Virus record (IMG/VR): IMGVR_UViG_3300032242_000738
Location: 20,220-84,219 of that record
DNA from: a virus
DNA length: 64,000 bases
Reading direction: 5' to 3' (one strand)
Of the stretch, positions 6,907 through 14,199 are shown piece by piece (positions within the stretch are counted from its first letter, which is position 1; every line of letters starts with the position of its first letter). A model generated the notes under the pieces. That model had not been told where the DNA came from and ran no database searches. It saw nothing but the letters and a program-made list of their open reading frames with translations. The translations under genes were made by a program, and so were the position numbers.

Positions 6907-8272
6907 TACTATAATCGCCCTGGCCATACCAGCCTTCCCAACTTTTCATCCAAGCTCCTTCGGTATTAACGTAACGATATTGTACGGTTGTTGTTAAATT
7001 GGTAACATATTCTACTGTAGTGGCTGTTGCGCTATCAAATGACACAAACCATTCACCAGTACCACTATCATATTCAATAATGTCATTAGCATATGCTATA
7101 ACATTTCCCCATGCTATGGTTGAATCACCTGTACTACCGATATGATCTACTATAAGATATCTCATACCATTTTCGGCTGGAGGTAACCCTGCATTTGGTC
7201 CTGTGACTAATGGGTTAATCACGCTGTCTACAGGAGCCAATGTATTTTGAGGCAGGGTATCTGGGTCAATATCATATATCAATAATCTATCATCAACTGG
7301 GTCAGGTACAATCGTACCCACAATCTCTGTATTCATATATGGATTTTGTAACCATATCTGACTAATACCCGGTCTTAATGTACCATATACATTTAATAAA
7401 CTACTCCAATATAAACTTGTATTAGGGTTAGGAGGTAATTCTAAATCTTCATTGTTTGGATAGAAATCCTGATCAGCTGGTAATAATTGTAAACTATTAC
7501 CTATTAGTAATAACTTATATCCATATGGTGTAATCTTTTGTCTAGTACCTAATAACAAATCATCATTCTGTATATCATCAAGTGCCTTACCAGAAAATAT
7601 ACTTGCAATAATCTTTTCAATAACACCCATCTTTTTAAGTTTAGCCGCATTGCTAATCCATATAGGCATATAGAATTTCCAACTCATTACATCAATTGGA
7701 TTTTGTGTACCTTGTGGTATACTACGACTACTAAATGTTAATCCATCTTGATATACAACGCTTAAACTTGTCCAATCAATAAAGTTATCAGTACTTTGTA
7801 TTTCTAAAGATGGATTGAATAATGTACCTAGTTGTTCTATCAATTGTAATTTTTGATTATAATTAGTTGTCCAAAAATCTACACTAATACGTAATGTATA
7901 GGGCACTGGCATTAATCGTTCTACTGTAAATGCTTGTCCTTGTACTGATTCATAACTTTGTGTTTCACTATTATATGTACGTTGACGAACTTGAATCTTA
8001 TCAATAAATGTAGGATCTTGTGTACGTCTTTGATCGTATTCTAAACCAGTAATGTAATAGGTAATTAGTGGGGCACTAGGTGTATTGCTAGCACTGTTAT
8101 TAGCAATAATTGTAGCAGCCTGTCTACTACTATCGCCATACATAACTGGTACACGTACAAGTATTTCATTACCGTTAGGATCTTTACCTTTAGTAACATA
8201 CCAATTACTAAAGATTTTTCCAAATTGAATTAGAAATCTGCGTACCTGATTATCATAGAAAAATTGTGCCAT
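6896..8272 (-). CDS. 15: Tail completion and sheath stabiliser protein, gp15-like
   Basis: 458 aa. The N-terminus (FFYDNQVRRF, KIFSNWYV, VRVPVMYG) lines up with T4 gp15 (YFYNSSFRRY, LFSNIQI, IRVPITYA), and the region 110-230 (PYTLRISVDFWTTNYNQKLQLIEQ, then FNPSLEIQ and W-x-F-x-M-P-I-W) keeps the gp15 core. gp15 caps the finished tail tube and sheath and joins the tail to the neck. T4 gp15 is 272 aa; here about 190 residues of beta-rich sequence are added at the C-terminus. It directly follows the gp14 gene (adjacent stop and start) and shares its minus-strand late promoter. Confidence 0.85.
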   Translation of the reverse strand: MAQFFYDNQVRRFLIQFGKIFSNWYVTKGKDPNGNEILVRVPVMYGDSSRQAATIIANNSASNTPSAPLITYYITGLEYDQRRTQDPTFIDKIQVRQRTYNSETQSYESVQGQAFTVERLMPVPYTLRISVDFWTTNYNQKLQLIEQLGTLFNPSLEIQSTDNFIDWTSLSVVYQDGLTFSSRSIPQGTQNPIDVMSWKFYMPIWISNAAKLKKMGVIEKIIASIFSGKALDDIQNDDLLLGTRQKITPYGYKLLLIGNSLQLLPADQDFYPNNEDLELPPNPNTSLYWSSLLNVYGTLRPGISQIWLQNPYMNTEIVGTIVPDPVDDRLLIYDIDPDTLPQNTLAPVDSVINPLVTGPNAGLPPAENGMRYLIVDHIGSTGDSTIAWGNVIAYANDIIEYDSGTGEWFVSFDSATATTVEYVTNLTTTVQYRYVNTEGAWMKSWEGWYGQGDYSIVI

Positions 8273-9991
8273 TTAAATTACCGGTGGTATTGAATTTGGT
8301 GATAATGTTAAGATAGTTGACAGACCTTGTTTCTGAGGTATAGTTGTTCCATCTGTAGTTATTGTCACATTGCTGTTATTTATGAAGCTAGATTGTTGTG
8401 ACAAATCTCCTTCAGTGAATCCTGTTTGTGTTCTTACATTCTTAGATATACGAACCCATATTCTACCGTCCCAGCGATAGAGAATTTGTGGTAGATAATC
8501 TGTACGTAAGAAATATGCACCTACTTGTGGGTTTTGCGGGAAACTTATTCCTGCACCAGTTGGGAATCCATTTGGCGCTTCGCCTGTACCATCTAAGTAT
8601 CCTGTGGTATATCCAAAGCTTCTTGGGCTACTACGTGCAATGAATTGGAATCTTGGATCACAATCAGCACGATAGTCCATAGTATCTGGACCATATGGTT
8701 GTGTACCTGTAAAGCCCGGAGCTACTGGATTTTGATCTGCAGTGGCATATGTATTATCTGCTGTACCATATGGACCAGTGACCGGACCTGTCGGCAATGC
8801 CGTTAATACTATTTCTCCTTGTACAGGACCAGATCCATTACCTATAAGTGTTGGTGCAATTGTTGTTGTTTCTAAGTTTACTTGCCTACTATTTTGTAAT
8901 GGCTCAATAAACATATCTATTGTCATGTCCCAAATACTTTGTACAGTTGATTTTGGAATACGTAATACTGGACTTGGGTTTTTATATTTAGGGTTATGAA
9001 CCATTGCAACAGAGGCTCTGGCTACAACCGGTGCACCATTATTATTGGCTATAACATTTACTGGTGGTGCAGGTTGATTATATTTACCTGATAGTTCAGT
9101 ATTAGTTTCAAATGTACCATAAGTAGGAACAATATATAATTTACTCTTATCATAACCTGATTTAGGTACTAATCTATTAGCTTCTTCAATAATAGAATTA
9201 TTGATTTGTAGATTTTTATTATATGTAGCAAGAATATCTTTAAGATTTTGATTAGGATCAAGTTCCCAGAAAGTATCATTAGGTGGTATAATACCAATTG
9301 GTACATCCTGTTTAGCTAGATAATTCTTATCACCATATGTAATAACATAACCAGCTGGATATGTTTTATTAGCTTCCCATAATCCAAGATAATTATCTGT
9401 GTTAATTGGTTGTTCTAATATCTGACTAAATTCTTGGCTATCAACTAATGGTTCACATTTAATACGCCATAAATGCGGATACCAAGTTGGGCTAAATCCT
9501 TCACTTGCAAAATTACCATCAGTAATTTGATAAAATCTTTTTAATGCAACTGGTATAGTTTCTTTTAATGGATTATAATCTAGTAGATGAGGTAATTCTA
9601 ATACATCACCTACCATTAACTTACGACCAACTAAATCAATCATATCATTATAATGAACGGTAATAAAGATAATGTCATTGTTTAAGAATAATCCAAATTG
9701 ACTTAAATCAAAATCTAAATTCTGTACATTATAATGTCCACGTAATCTATAAATACTGGTATCATATGTTCTATCTCTATTTTCTAAAAACAATAAATCT
9801 TGTATATTAGTAGGATCTAACGCATCATATTGTGGTTGAGTATAATCAATACTAGGACCTTGATTAGTTGGTCCTAAATATTTGTGTATATATAAATCAG
9901 TTGCGCCAACAGTAAACATCTCTGATATTGTTCTATCAAAGAAACGATAATCATTTGATTTCGTGGGGTGATATAATGAGAGTCTAGGCAT
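8273..9991 (-). CDS. 14: Neck protein, gp14-like, with long extension
   Basis: 572 aa against 256 in T4. The first 190 residues carry the gp14 pattern: FFDRTISEMFTVGATDLYIHK, then QFGLFLNNDIIFITV, LMVGDVLELP and FYQITDGNFASEGFSPTWYPHLWRIKCEPL, corresponding to the T4 segments around FGMQVQDEVTLSIN and GDLIYFP. The rest is Pro, Thr and Asn-rich beta sequence with no recognised domain, possibly whisker or fibre contacts. gp14 forms the neck that seals the filled head. It is transcribed with gp15 from a late box just upstream. Confidence 0.75.
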   Translation of the reverse strand: MPRLSLYHPTKSNDYRFFDRTISEMFTVGATDLYIHKYLGPTNQGPSIDYTQPQYDALDPTNIQDLLFLENRDRTYDTSIYRLRGHYNVQNLDFDLSQFGLFLNNDIIFITVHYNDMIDLVGRKLMVGDVLELPHLLDYNPLKETIPVALKRFYQITDGNFASEGFSPTWYPHLWRIKCEPLVDSQEFSQILEQPINTDNYLGLWEANKTYPAGYVITYGDKNYLAKQDVPIGIIPPNDTFWELDPNQNLKDILATYNKNLQINNSIIEEANRLVPKSGYDKSKLYIVPTYGTFETNTELSGKYNQPAPPVNVIANNNGAPVVARASVAMVHNPKYKNPSPVLRIPKSTVQSIWDMTIDMFIEPLQNSRQVNLETTTIAPTLIGNGSGPVQGEIVLTALPTGPVTGPYGTADNTYATADQNPVAPGFTGTQPYGPDTMDYRADCDPRFQFIARSSPRSFGYTTGYLDGTGEAPNGFPTGAGISFPQNPQVGAYFLRTDYLPQILYRWDGRIWVRISKNVRTQTGFTEGDLSQQSSFINNSNVTITTDGTTIPQKQGLSTILTLSPNSIPPVI

Positions 9992-9997
9992 ATCTAT

Positions 9998-10005
9998 TAT
10001 TTATC
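9998..10005 (-). promoter_or_regulatory. Minus-strand late promoter box GATAAATA
   Basis: Reads GATAAATA on the minus strand, 6 nt upstream of the ATG of the gp14 gene (ending at 9991). No Shine-Dalgarno is visible in that gap, so the late message is probably leaderless. It shows that the motif works on whichever strand the structural gene lies. Confidence 0.7.
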
Positions 10006-10054
10006 GTTTATCCATTGCCCGTCAAATACATGTAAATTTGGGTCAATAGAAAAG

Positions 10055-10083
10055 TTGACAATAAACTAAACATATGCTATAAT
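10055..10083 (+). promoter_or_regulatory. Consensus sigma-70 early promoter
   Basis: TTGACA at 10055-10060, 17-nt spacer, TATAAT at 10078-10083 with TGC in front as an extended -10: a full consensus match and the strongest promoter seen in the window. It drives the operon 10116-12336. Confidence 0.9.
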
Positions 10084-10115
10084 ACACAAATGAAGTACAA
10101 TTCTAGGAGAAACTA

Positions 10116-11309
10116 ATGGCAACACGTAAACCCATAAAGAAAATCATTAAAGCTAGTGATTATTCACAGGTTAAGACACTTAACCCTAAAGACCCGGATA
10201 CAGAATATTTAGGTCCTGAACCTATGTTTGCCGTACAGCCCGATGCAGATAGACGCCGAGTAGCACTTATGCGTAGTTTTACTTGGTATGGACGTTTTTA
10301 TGGTAAGAAAGATGCTAAAGAATTCTTAGCACAATACTTAGACCTACGTGACCGCCCACAAGAAGCTAAAATCATGCGTAAGATTGATGAGAAAGAATGT
10401 ATCAATACACTATGCTGGTTAGCACGTATGGAATTGCGTGGATTAGAACTGTCCGAAACAGAATCAGATACACTACAAAACGAAATTGTACGATTGCTTG
10501 AAACTATTAATAAGCCACAAGTAGTTGAAGCTTCAATTACCGGTGCACCTGAAGTTCCCACAAGACCTAATATTCAGGAAATTCTTAAAGATAAAGCACG
10601 TGAAGCCGGTGGTGAACTTGAAGGACTGTTTGATGAATATATTACATCAGGCGCCGGAACAAAACATACATTACGTCCAATTGACGAAGTGGCTAAAAAG
10701 AATGTAATGCCACAACATATCAGTATGTTGACCGAAGTATGGAAAAAGAAATTGAATGAGATTGAAGAGGTACTGAAAGGTACGGATAGTCAATTGGTTC
10801 AGGGATATCAGCATCTATCCAAAACACAACTAAAGAATGTTGTAAAGTTTATTGAATTGGTCATCAATGATTTAAACAGTTATATTAGTGTTAAGAAAGC
10901 GGCAAAAGCACCACGTGCCCGAAAAGCTGTTCCTGTAGAGAAACAGGTGGCAAAATTGAAATATCTGAAAACATTTGTAGATACTGCAAATAAGCTTGAT
11001 TTAGTAAGTGTCAGTCCTATCAAACTACATGGTGCAAGTGAAGCTTGGGTATATGATACCGCAAAGCGTAAACTACATCATTATGTTGCAGATGAATATA
11101 GCAAAACATTTACTGTTAAAGGTAGCACATTGTTAGGTTTTGATACTGCACAAAGTGAAACTAAGACATTGAGAAAGCCGAGTGAACAGATTAAAGAAGT
11201 TATGGGTAGCAAGCCGGCTGCACGTAAATTCTACAAAGATATTAAAGCAGTTAGCACAACACCTAATGGTCGCTTTAATGAGAATATGATTATACTGAAA
11301 GCATTTTAA
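10116..11309 (+). CDS. Conserved T4-like early protein of unknown function
   Basis: 397 aa with a good AGGAG binding site and the consensus early promoter in front. The N-terminus is basic (ATRKPIKKIIKASDY). Residues about 45-140 (WYGRFYGKKDAKEFLAQYL, then a helical Glu-rich part) and 200-290 look helical, and residues 300-397 look mixed and basic. No Walker, nuclease or zinc motif is visible. From memory, similar proteins are conserved but uncharacterised in T4-like phages of marine bacteria. Its place at the head of a strongly promoted operon with MazG-like and MutH-like genes suggests a role in early nucleic-acid metabolism; this is inference. Confidence 0.6.
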   Translation: MATRKPIKKIIKASDYSQVKTLNPKDPDTEYLGPEPMFAVQPDADRRRVALMRSFTWYGRFYGKKDAKEFLAQYLDLRDRPQEAKIMRKIDEKECINTLCWLARMELRGLELSETESDTLQNEIVRLLETINKPQVVEASITGAPEVPTRPNIQEILKDKAREAGGELEGLFDEYITSGAGTKHTLRPIDEVAKKNVMPQHISMLTEVWKKKLNEIEEVLKGTDSQLVQGYQHLSKTQLKNVVKFIELVINDLNSYISVKKAAKAPRARKAVPVEKQVAKLKYLKTFVDTANKLDLVSVSPIKLHGASEAWVYDTAKRKLHHYVADEYSKTFTVKGSTLLGFDTAQSETKTLRKPSEQIKEVMGSKPAARKFYKDIKAVSTTPNGRFNENMIILKAF

Positions 11310-11743
11310 TGAGTAATATTGATTTAAACAGATACAAAGATTTTGTAGAACAAGTAACTAGTCAACCTAGTGATGATTTGACTACATTCATAAACCGTCT
11401 TGATGAACTTGATGGTAATTACATTGGTGATGGTGTTCATGGACCTAATATCAATGTACCATTATTATTGACTGCATGTTTAGGACTTGCAGCCGAAAGT
11501 GGCGAATTCATTGAAGTGCCCAAGAAGATGTTTTTTCAGGGTAAACCGCTCAATGAAGAAAATCTATTTCACATGAAACGTGAATTAGGTGACATTATGT
11601 GGTATTGGATCAATGCATGTAGAGCATTGAATCTTGATCCAAATGATGTTATTGATGAGAATGTGCGTAAATTAGAAAGTCGCTATCCCGGTGGCTCGTT
11701 TGATGCACATTATAGTGAAAATCGTAAAGAAGGTGACTTATGA
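11309..11743 (+). CDS. MazG-like nucleotide pyrophosphohydrolase
   Basis: 144 aa. It shows the MazG/all-alpha NTP pyrophosphatase signature: AAESGEFIEVPKK (first E-x-x-E metal site) followed by ELGDIMWYW (E-x-x-D site) and a helical tail. It would hydrolyse (d)NTPs to monophosphates, to clean nucleotide pools or to lower an alarmone signal as proposed for phage MazG. It overlaps the upstream stop by one base (TAATG) and the downstream start by four (ATGA), so it is tightly coupled in the early operon. Confidence 0.85.
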   Translation: MSNIDLNRYKDFVEQVTSQPSDDLTTFINRLDELDGNYIGDGVHGPNINVPLLLTACLGLAAESGEFIEVPKKMFFQGKPLNEENLFHMKRELGDIMWYWINACRALNLDPNDVIDENVRKLESRYPGGSFDAHYSENRKEGDL

Positions 11744-12336
11744 AAGCTAAAATTAAATCTCTAAAAGTAAATTTATCTGAGGTGGATTTTGTAGATCCAT
11801 CAAAGGTAAATGATGGTACTAATGGTAAAATCCTTGAACAAGCAATGATTGAACAAGGATTCCCTGTAGACACACAAGGAACAGTAGATTTGCCGGGTGT
11901 TGAAGTTAAAAGCAGGAAAGCAACTACAAATTGTATGCATACAGTTGGTACTATGACATATGATGATATCATTAACACACCCTGGGATCAAATTCCTTTG
12001 AAAGATAAGCTACAAAAACAATATCGTGTTACTATTGATAAGGATGAAACAACAGATACAATTAATGCCACCGGCAAAGTTGTAGATTTAACTGATCCGG
12101 AGATTCAAGAAAGATTTAAAGAGGCATATGAAAAGAATCGTGCAGTACTTATTGCACAAGGTAAAATTCATAAAGGTCAAACTATCACTGCCGGTGGACA
12201 GTATGGCGCATTAGAACATAAACCTACTAAAACCGGTAAAGGTAAAAGTTATGCAATACGTATTCCAAATTCAGGTATGAAAAAAGTACTTAATATTGCC
12301 AATAGTACATACTCTACTTTGTTTGAAGAAGTCTAA
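11740..12336 (+). CDS. MutH/Sau3AI-like PD-(D/E)XK endonuclease
   Basis: 198 aa. The segment NGKILEQAMIEQGF followed by VDLPGVEVKSRK supplies the ordered E...D...E-x-K residues of the MutH/Sau3AI-type endonuclease fold: an N-terminal Glu, the Asp before a hydrophobic strand, and EVK. Further on are Gly-rich strands and a basic C-terminus. It is translated by overlap with the MazG-like gene (ATGA). It could nick or cut host DNA, or act in mismatch or hairpin processing. The fold is a motif-based reading without a structure search. Confidence 0.65.
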   Translation: MKAKIKSLKVNLSEVDFVDPSKVNDGTNGKILEQAMIEQGFPVDTQGTVDLPGVEVKSRKATTNCMHTVGTMTYDDIINTPWDQIPLKDKLQKQYRVTIDKDETTDTINATGKVVDLTDPEIQERFKEAYEKNRAVLIAQGKIHKGQTITAGGQYGALEHKPTKTGKGKSYAIRIPNSGMKKVLNIANSTYSTLFEEV

Positions 12337-12337
12337 T

Positions 12338-12379
12338 CATATATGTTTCCTGATAAATATAAGTTAGGAAACATATATG
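12338..12379 (+). promoter_or_regulatory. Perfect hairpin enclosing a late promoter and hiding SD and AUG
   Basis: CATATATGTTTCCT (12338-12351) pairs perfectly with AGGAAACATATATG (12366-12379). The 14-nt loop begins with GATAAATA. The right arm holds both the AGGA binding site and the ATG of the gene at 12377. Read-through RNA from the early operon would be locked; late RNA starting about 12365-12367 would lack the left arm and be open. This is the arrangement known for T4 gene e. Confidence 0.8.
12352..12359 (+). promoter_or_regulatory. Late promoter box GATAAATA inside a hairpin loop
   Basis: Exact motif 17 nt before the start codon of the repeat adhesin. It shares the stretch GTTTCCTGATAAATA with the promoter at 13374. 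Confidence 0.8.
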
Positions 12380-13345
12380 TCAATAACAATTACAGGTGGA
12401 ATAACTTTTGGTAGTGTAGGTGGTGTAAGTATTATTGCACCGCCCGGTGGCACTCAAAAGGCTATATTTGGATATGGTGCAAATTCTGGTGCCATAGCTG
12501 TTAAAATAACTAACTTAGTAAGTAATACCGGTGTTGTTGCTACGGATACCGCAGGCGCAGGTACAGCTAGGCTTTCTCTATCAGCCTCTATATACGGCGG
12601 TGATAAAGCTGTATTTGGGTATGGTGCGGATACCGGCGGAGGTGCATTATCAATGACCAATCTAGTAAGTAATACAGGTGTGGTAGCGACAGATACAACC
12701 GGTGTTGGTATTACTAGGTTTTCATTAGCCGCGGCAGGCTATGGCACAGATAAAGCTATATTTGGATATGGCGCAAATTCTGGTGCTACGTCAATATCAA
12801 TAACCAACTTAGTATCAAATGCCGGTGTAGTAGCTACAGATACAACAGGTGTTGGTACTGCTAGACGATATCTTGCTGCCGCCGGCTATGGTACAGATAA
12901 AGCTATATTTGGATATGGTGAAGATAGCGGTGGCGGTACATTGTCAATGACTAACTTAGTAAATAATACCGGTGTTGTTGCTACAAATACCACAGGTGTC
13001 GGCACTGATAGAAGTCACCTTGCAGCCACAGGATATGGTAGTTCAGGACAGGCTATATTTGGATATGGATCAAATTCCGGCGGTATTGGAGTAAAAATAA
13101 CCAACCTAATAAGTAATACCGGTGTTGTTGCTACTGATACTACAGGAGTAGGCTCTGCTAGGCTTTCTCTATCAGCCTCTATATACGGCGGTGATAAAGC
13201 TGTATTTGGGTATGGTGCGGATACCGGCGGAGGTGCATTATCAATGACCAATCTAGTAAGTAATACAGGAGTAGTTGCTACAGATACAGCTGGTGTAGGT
13301 ACTGCTAGATATGGATTAGCAGCCGCAGGGTATTCATTAACCTAA
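12377..13345 (+). CDS. Repeat adhesin, six or more about 49-residue propeller-like repeats
   Basis: 322 aa. An N-terminal anchor (MSITITGGITFGSVGG then APP) closely resembles that of the protein at 23315. The rest is repeats of about 49 residues with the core KAIFGYG, NLVSNTGVVATDT, G-x-G-x-x-R and L-A-A-x-G-Y, which suggests a kelch-like or related beta-propeller/beta-helix built from six to seven units. There are no catalytic residues. Likely a virion surface appendage that binds host or particles. It holds a 113-bp exact direct repeat in frame, so its length could change by recombination. Expression is gated by the hairpin over its start. Confidence 0.65.
   Translation: MSITITGGITFGSVGGVSIIAPPGGTQKAIFGYGANSGAIAVKITNLVSNTGVVATDTAGAGTARLSLSASIYGGDKAVFGYGADTGGGALSMTNLVSNTGVVATDTTGVGITRFSLAAAGYGTDKAIFGYGANSGATSISITNLVSNAGVVATDTTGVGTARRYLAAAGYGTDKAIFGYGEDSGGGTLSMTNLVNNTGVVATNTTGVGTDRSHLAATGYGSSGQAIFGYGSNSGGIGVKITNLISNTGVVATDTTGVGSARLSLSASIYGGDKAVFGYGADTGGGALSMTNLVSNTGVVATDTAGVGTARYGLAAAGYSLT
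12566..12678 (+). repeat. 113-bp exact direct repeat, copy 1
   Basis: Identical base for base to 13157-13269; the flanking bases differ. The distance between copies is 591 bp, or 197 codons, so a cross-over would remove four protein repeats in frame. Confidence 0.95.
13157..13269 (+). repeat. 113-bp exact direct repeat, copy 2
   Basis: Second copy of the repeat at 12566-12678. The rest of the gene shows only diverged repeat units, so this identity points to a recent duplication or gene conversion. Confidence 0.95.
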
Positions 13346-13366
13346 AAATCATAATTATTATCTATA

Positions 13367-13397
13367 GTTTCCTGATAAATACAATATACAGGTAAAC
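13367..13397 (+). promoter_or_regulatory. Hairpin around the late promoter of the gp13-like gene
   Basis: GTTTCCTG (13367-13374) pairs with CAGG-T-AAAC (13389-13397) with one bulged T. The right arm contains the CAGG binding site. The late box GATAAATA begins at the end of the left arm. It is a weaker relative of the hairpin at 12338. Confidence 0.5.
13374..13381 (+). promoter_or_regulatory. Late promoter box GATAAATA of the gp13-like gene
   Basis: Exact motif, 20 nt before the ATG at 13402, embedded in TTTCCTGATAAATACAAT. Confidence 0.8.
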
Positions 13398-13401
13398 AAC
13401 T

Positions 13402-14199
13402 ATGACAATATCATCAACAGCAAATATCCTATCTACACCATCTGGTCTACGACTAGATGAACTAAAACAGGCACTATTCCAAAACATTAGATATCGTCTA
13501 GGTGATGGTATCATTGACTTAGAATTAGATCCTCAACACTATGAGGCTGCTTATAACTATGCTATTAAAGTATATCGTCAAAGAGCACAAAACGCTACAT
13601 CAGAATCTTATACTCTTTTTACAATAGAAAAAAACGTAGATACTTATACACTTCCTAGTGAATTCATCAATGTACGCTGTTTATATCGTAGAACAGTTGG
13701 TCTTGAAACAGGGCCAGGTTCTAGCAGTTTTGATCCATTCAGTAGTGCTATTCTTAATACATACTTACTAAACTATAACTATGCAGGTGGTATGGCAACA
13801 TATGACTTTTATGCTGGTTATGTTGAATTAGCCGCACGTATGTTTGGTGGTTATGTTGTATATACATTTGATCCAGTAACAAAAGTTTTACGTATAGTTC
13901 GTGATCCAAAAGGTAGTGGTGAACGTGTTCTTATTTGGGCAGACATACAACGAACAGAAGAAGTATTATTACAGGATCCGGGCGCTGGTGTTTGGATTGG
14001 CGACTTTGTGTTAGCTAATCTTAAAGTAATTATCGGTGAAGCACGTGAGAAATTTGCTAGTATTGCAGGGCCAGGTGGTGGAACAAGTTTAAATGGTGCA
14101 GCCATGAAAGCTGAAGGAAAGGCTGCAATGGAACTATGTATTGACGAACTCAAACGTTATGTAGATTATAGTCAACCACTAACTTGGGTACAGGGCTAA
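13402..14199 (+). CDS. 13: Neck (head-tail connector) protein, gp13-like
   Basis: 265 aa. The N-terminal part LDELKQALFQNIRYRLGDGIIDLELDPQHYEAAYNYAI and the following YTLPSEFINVRCLYRR are typical of gp13-like neck proteins in T4-like marine phages. The middle contains beta strands, and the C-terminal part is a helix with AAMELCIDELKRYV. gp13 binds the portal after DNA packaging, together with gp14. In T4 genes 13, 14 and 15 are contiguous; here gp13 is on the plus strand 3.4 kb from the minus-strand 14 and 15. The assignment rests on family resemblance. Confidence 0.7.
   Translation: MTISSTANILSTPSGLRLDELKQALFQNIRYRLGDGIIDLELDPQHYEAAYNYAIKVYRQRAQNATSESYTLFTIEKNVDTYTLPSEFINVRCLYRRTVGLETGPGSSSFDPFSSAILNTYLLNYNYAGGMATYDFYAGYVELAARMFGGYVVYTFDPVTKVLRIVRDPKGSGERVLIWADIQRTEEVLLQDPGAGVWIGDFVLANLKVIIGEAREKFASIAGPGGGTSLNGAAMKAEGKAAMELCIDELKRYVDYSQPLTWVQG

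Noticed and set aside
10006-10055. Minus-strand frame encoding a fibre-like C-terminal end (HVFDGQWINDK) upstream of the gp14 gene
   Set aside because: It has no start codon, is under 25 codons and is cut by an upstream stop; at most a relic, and it may be chance.
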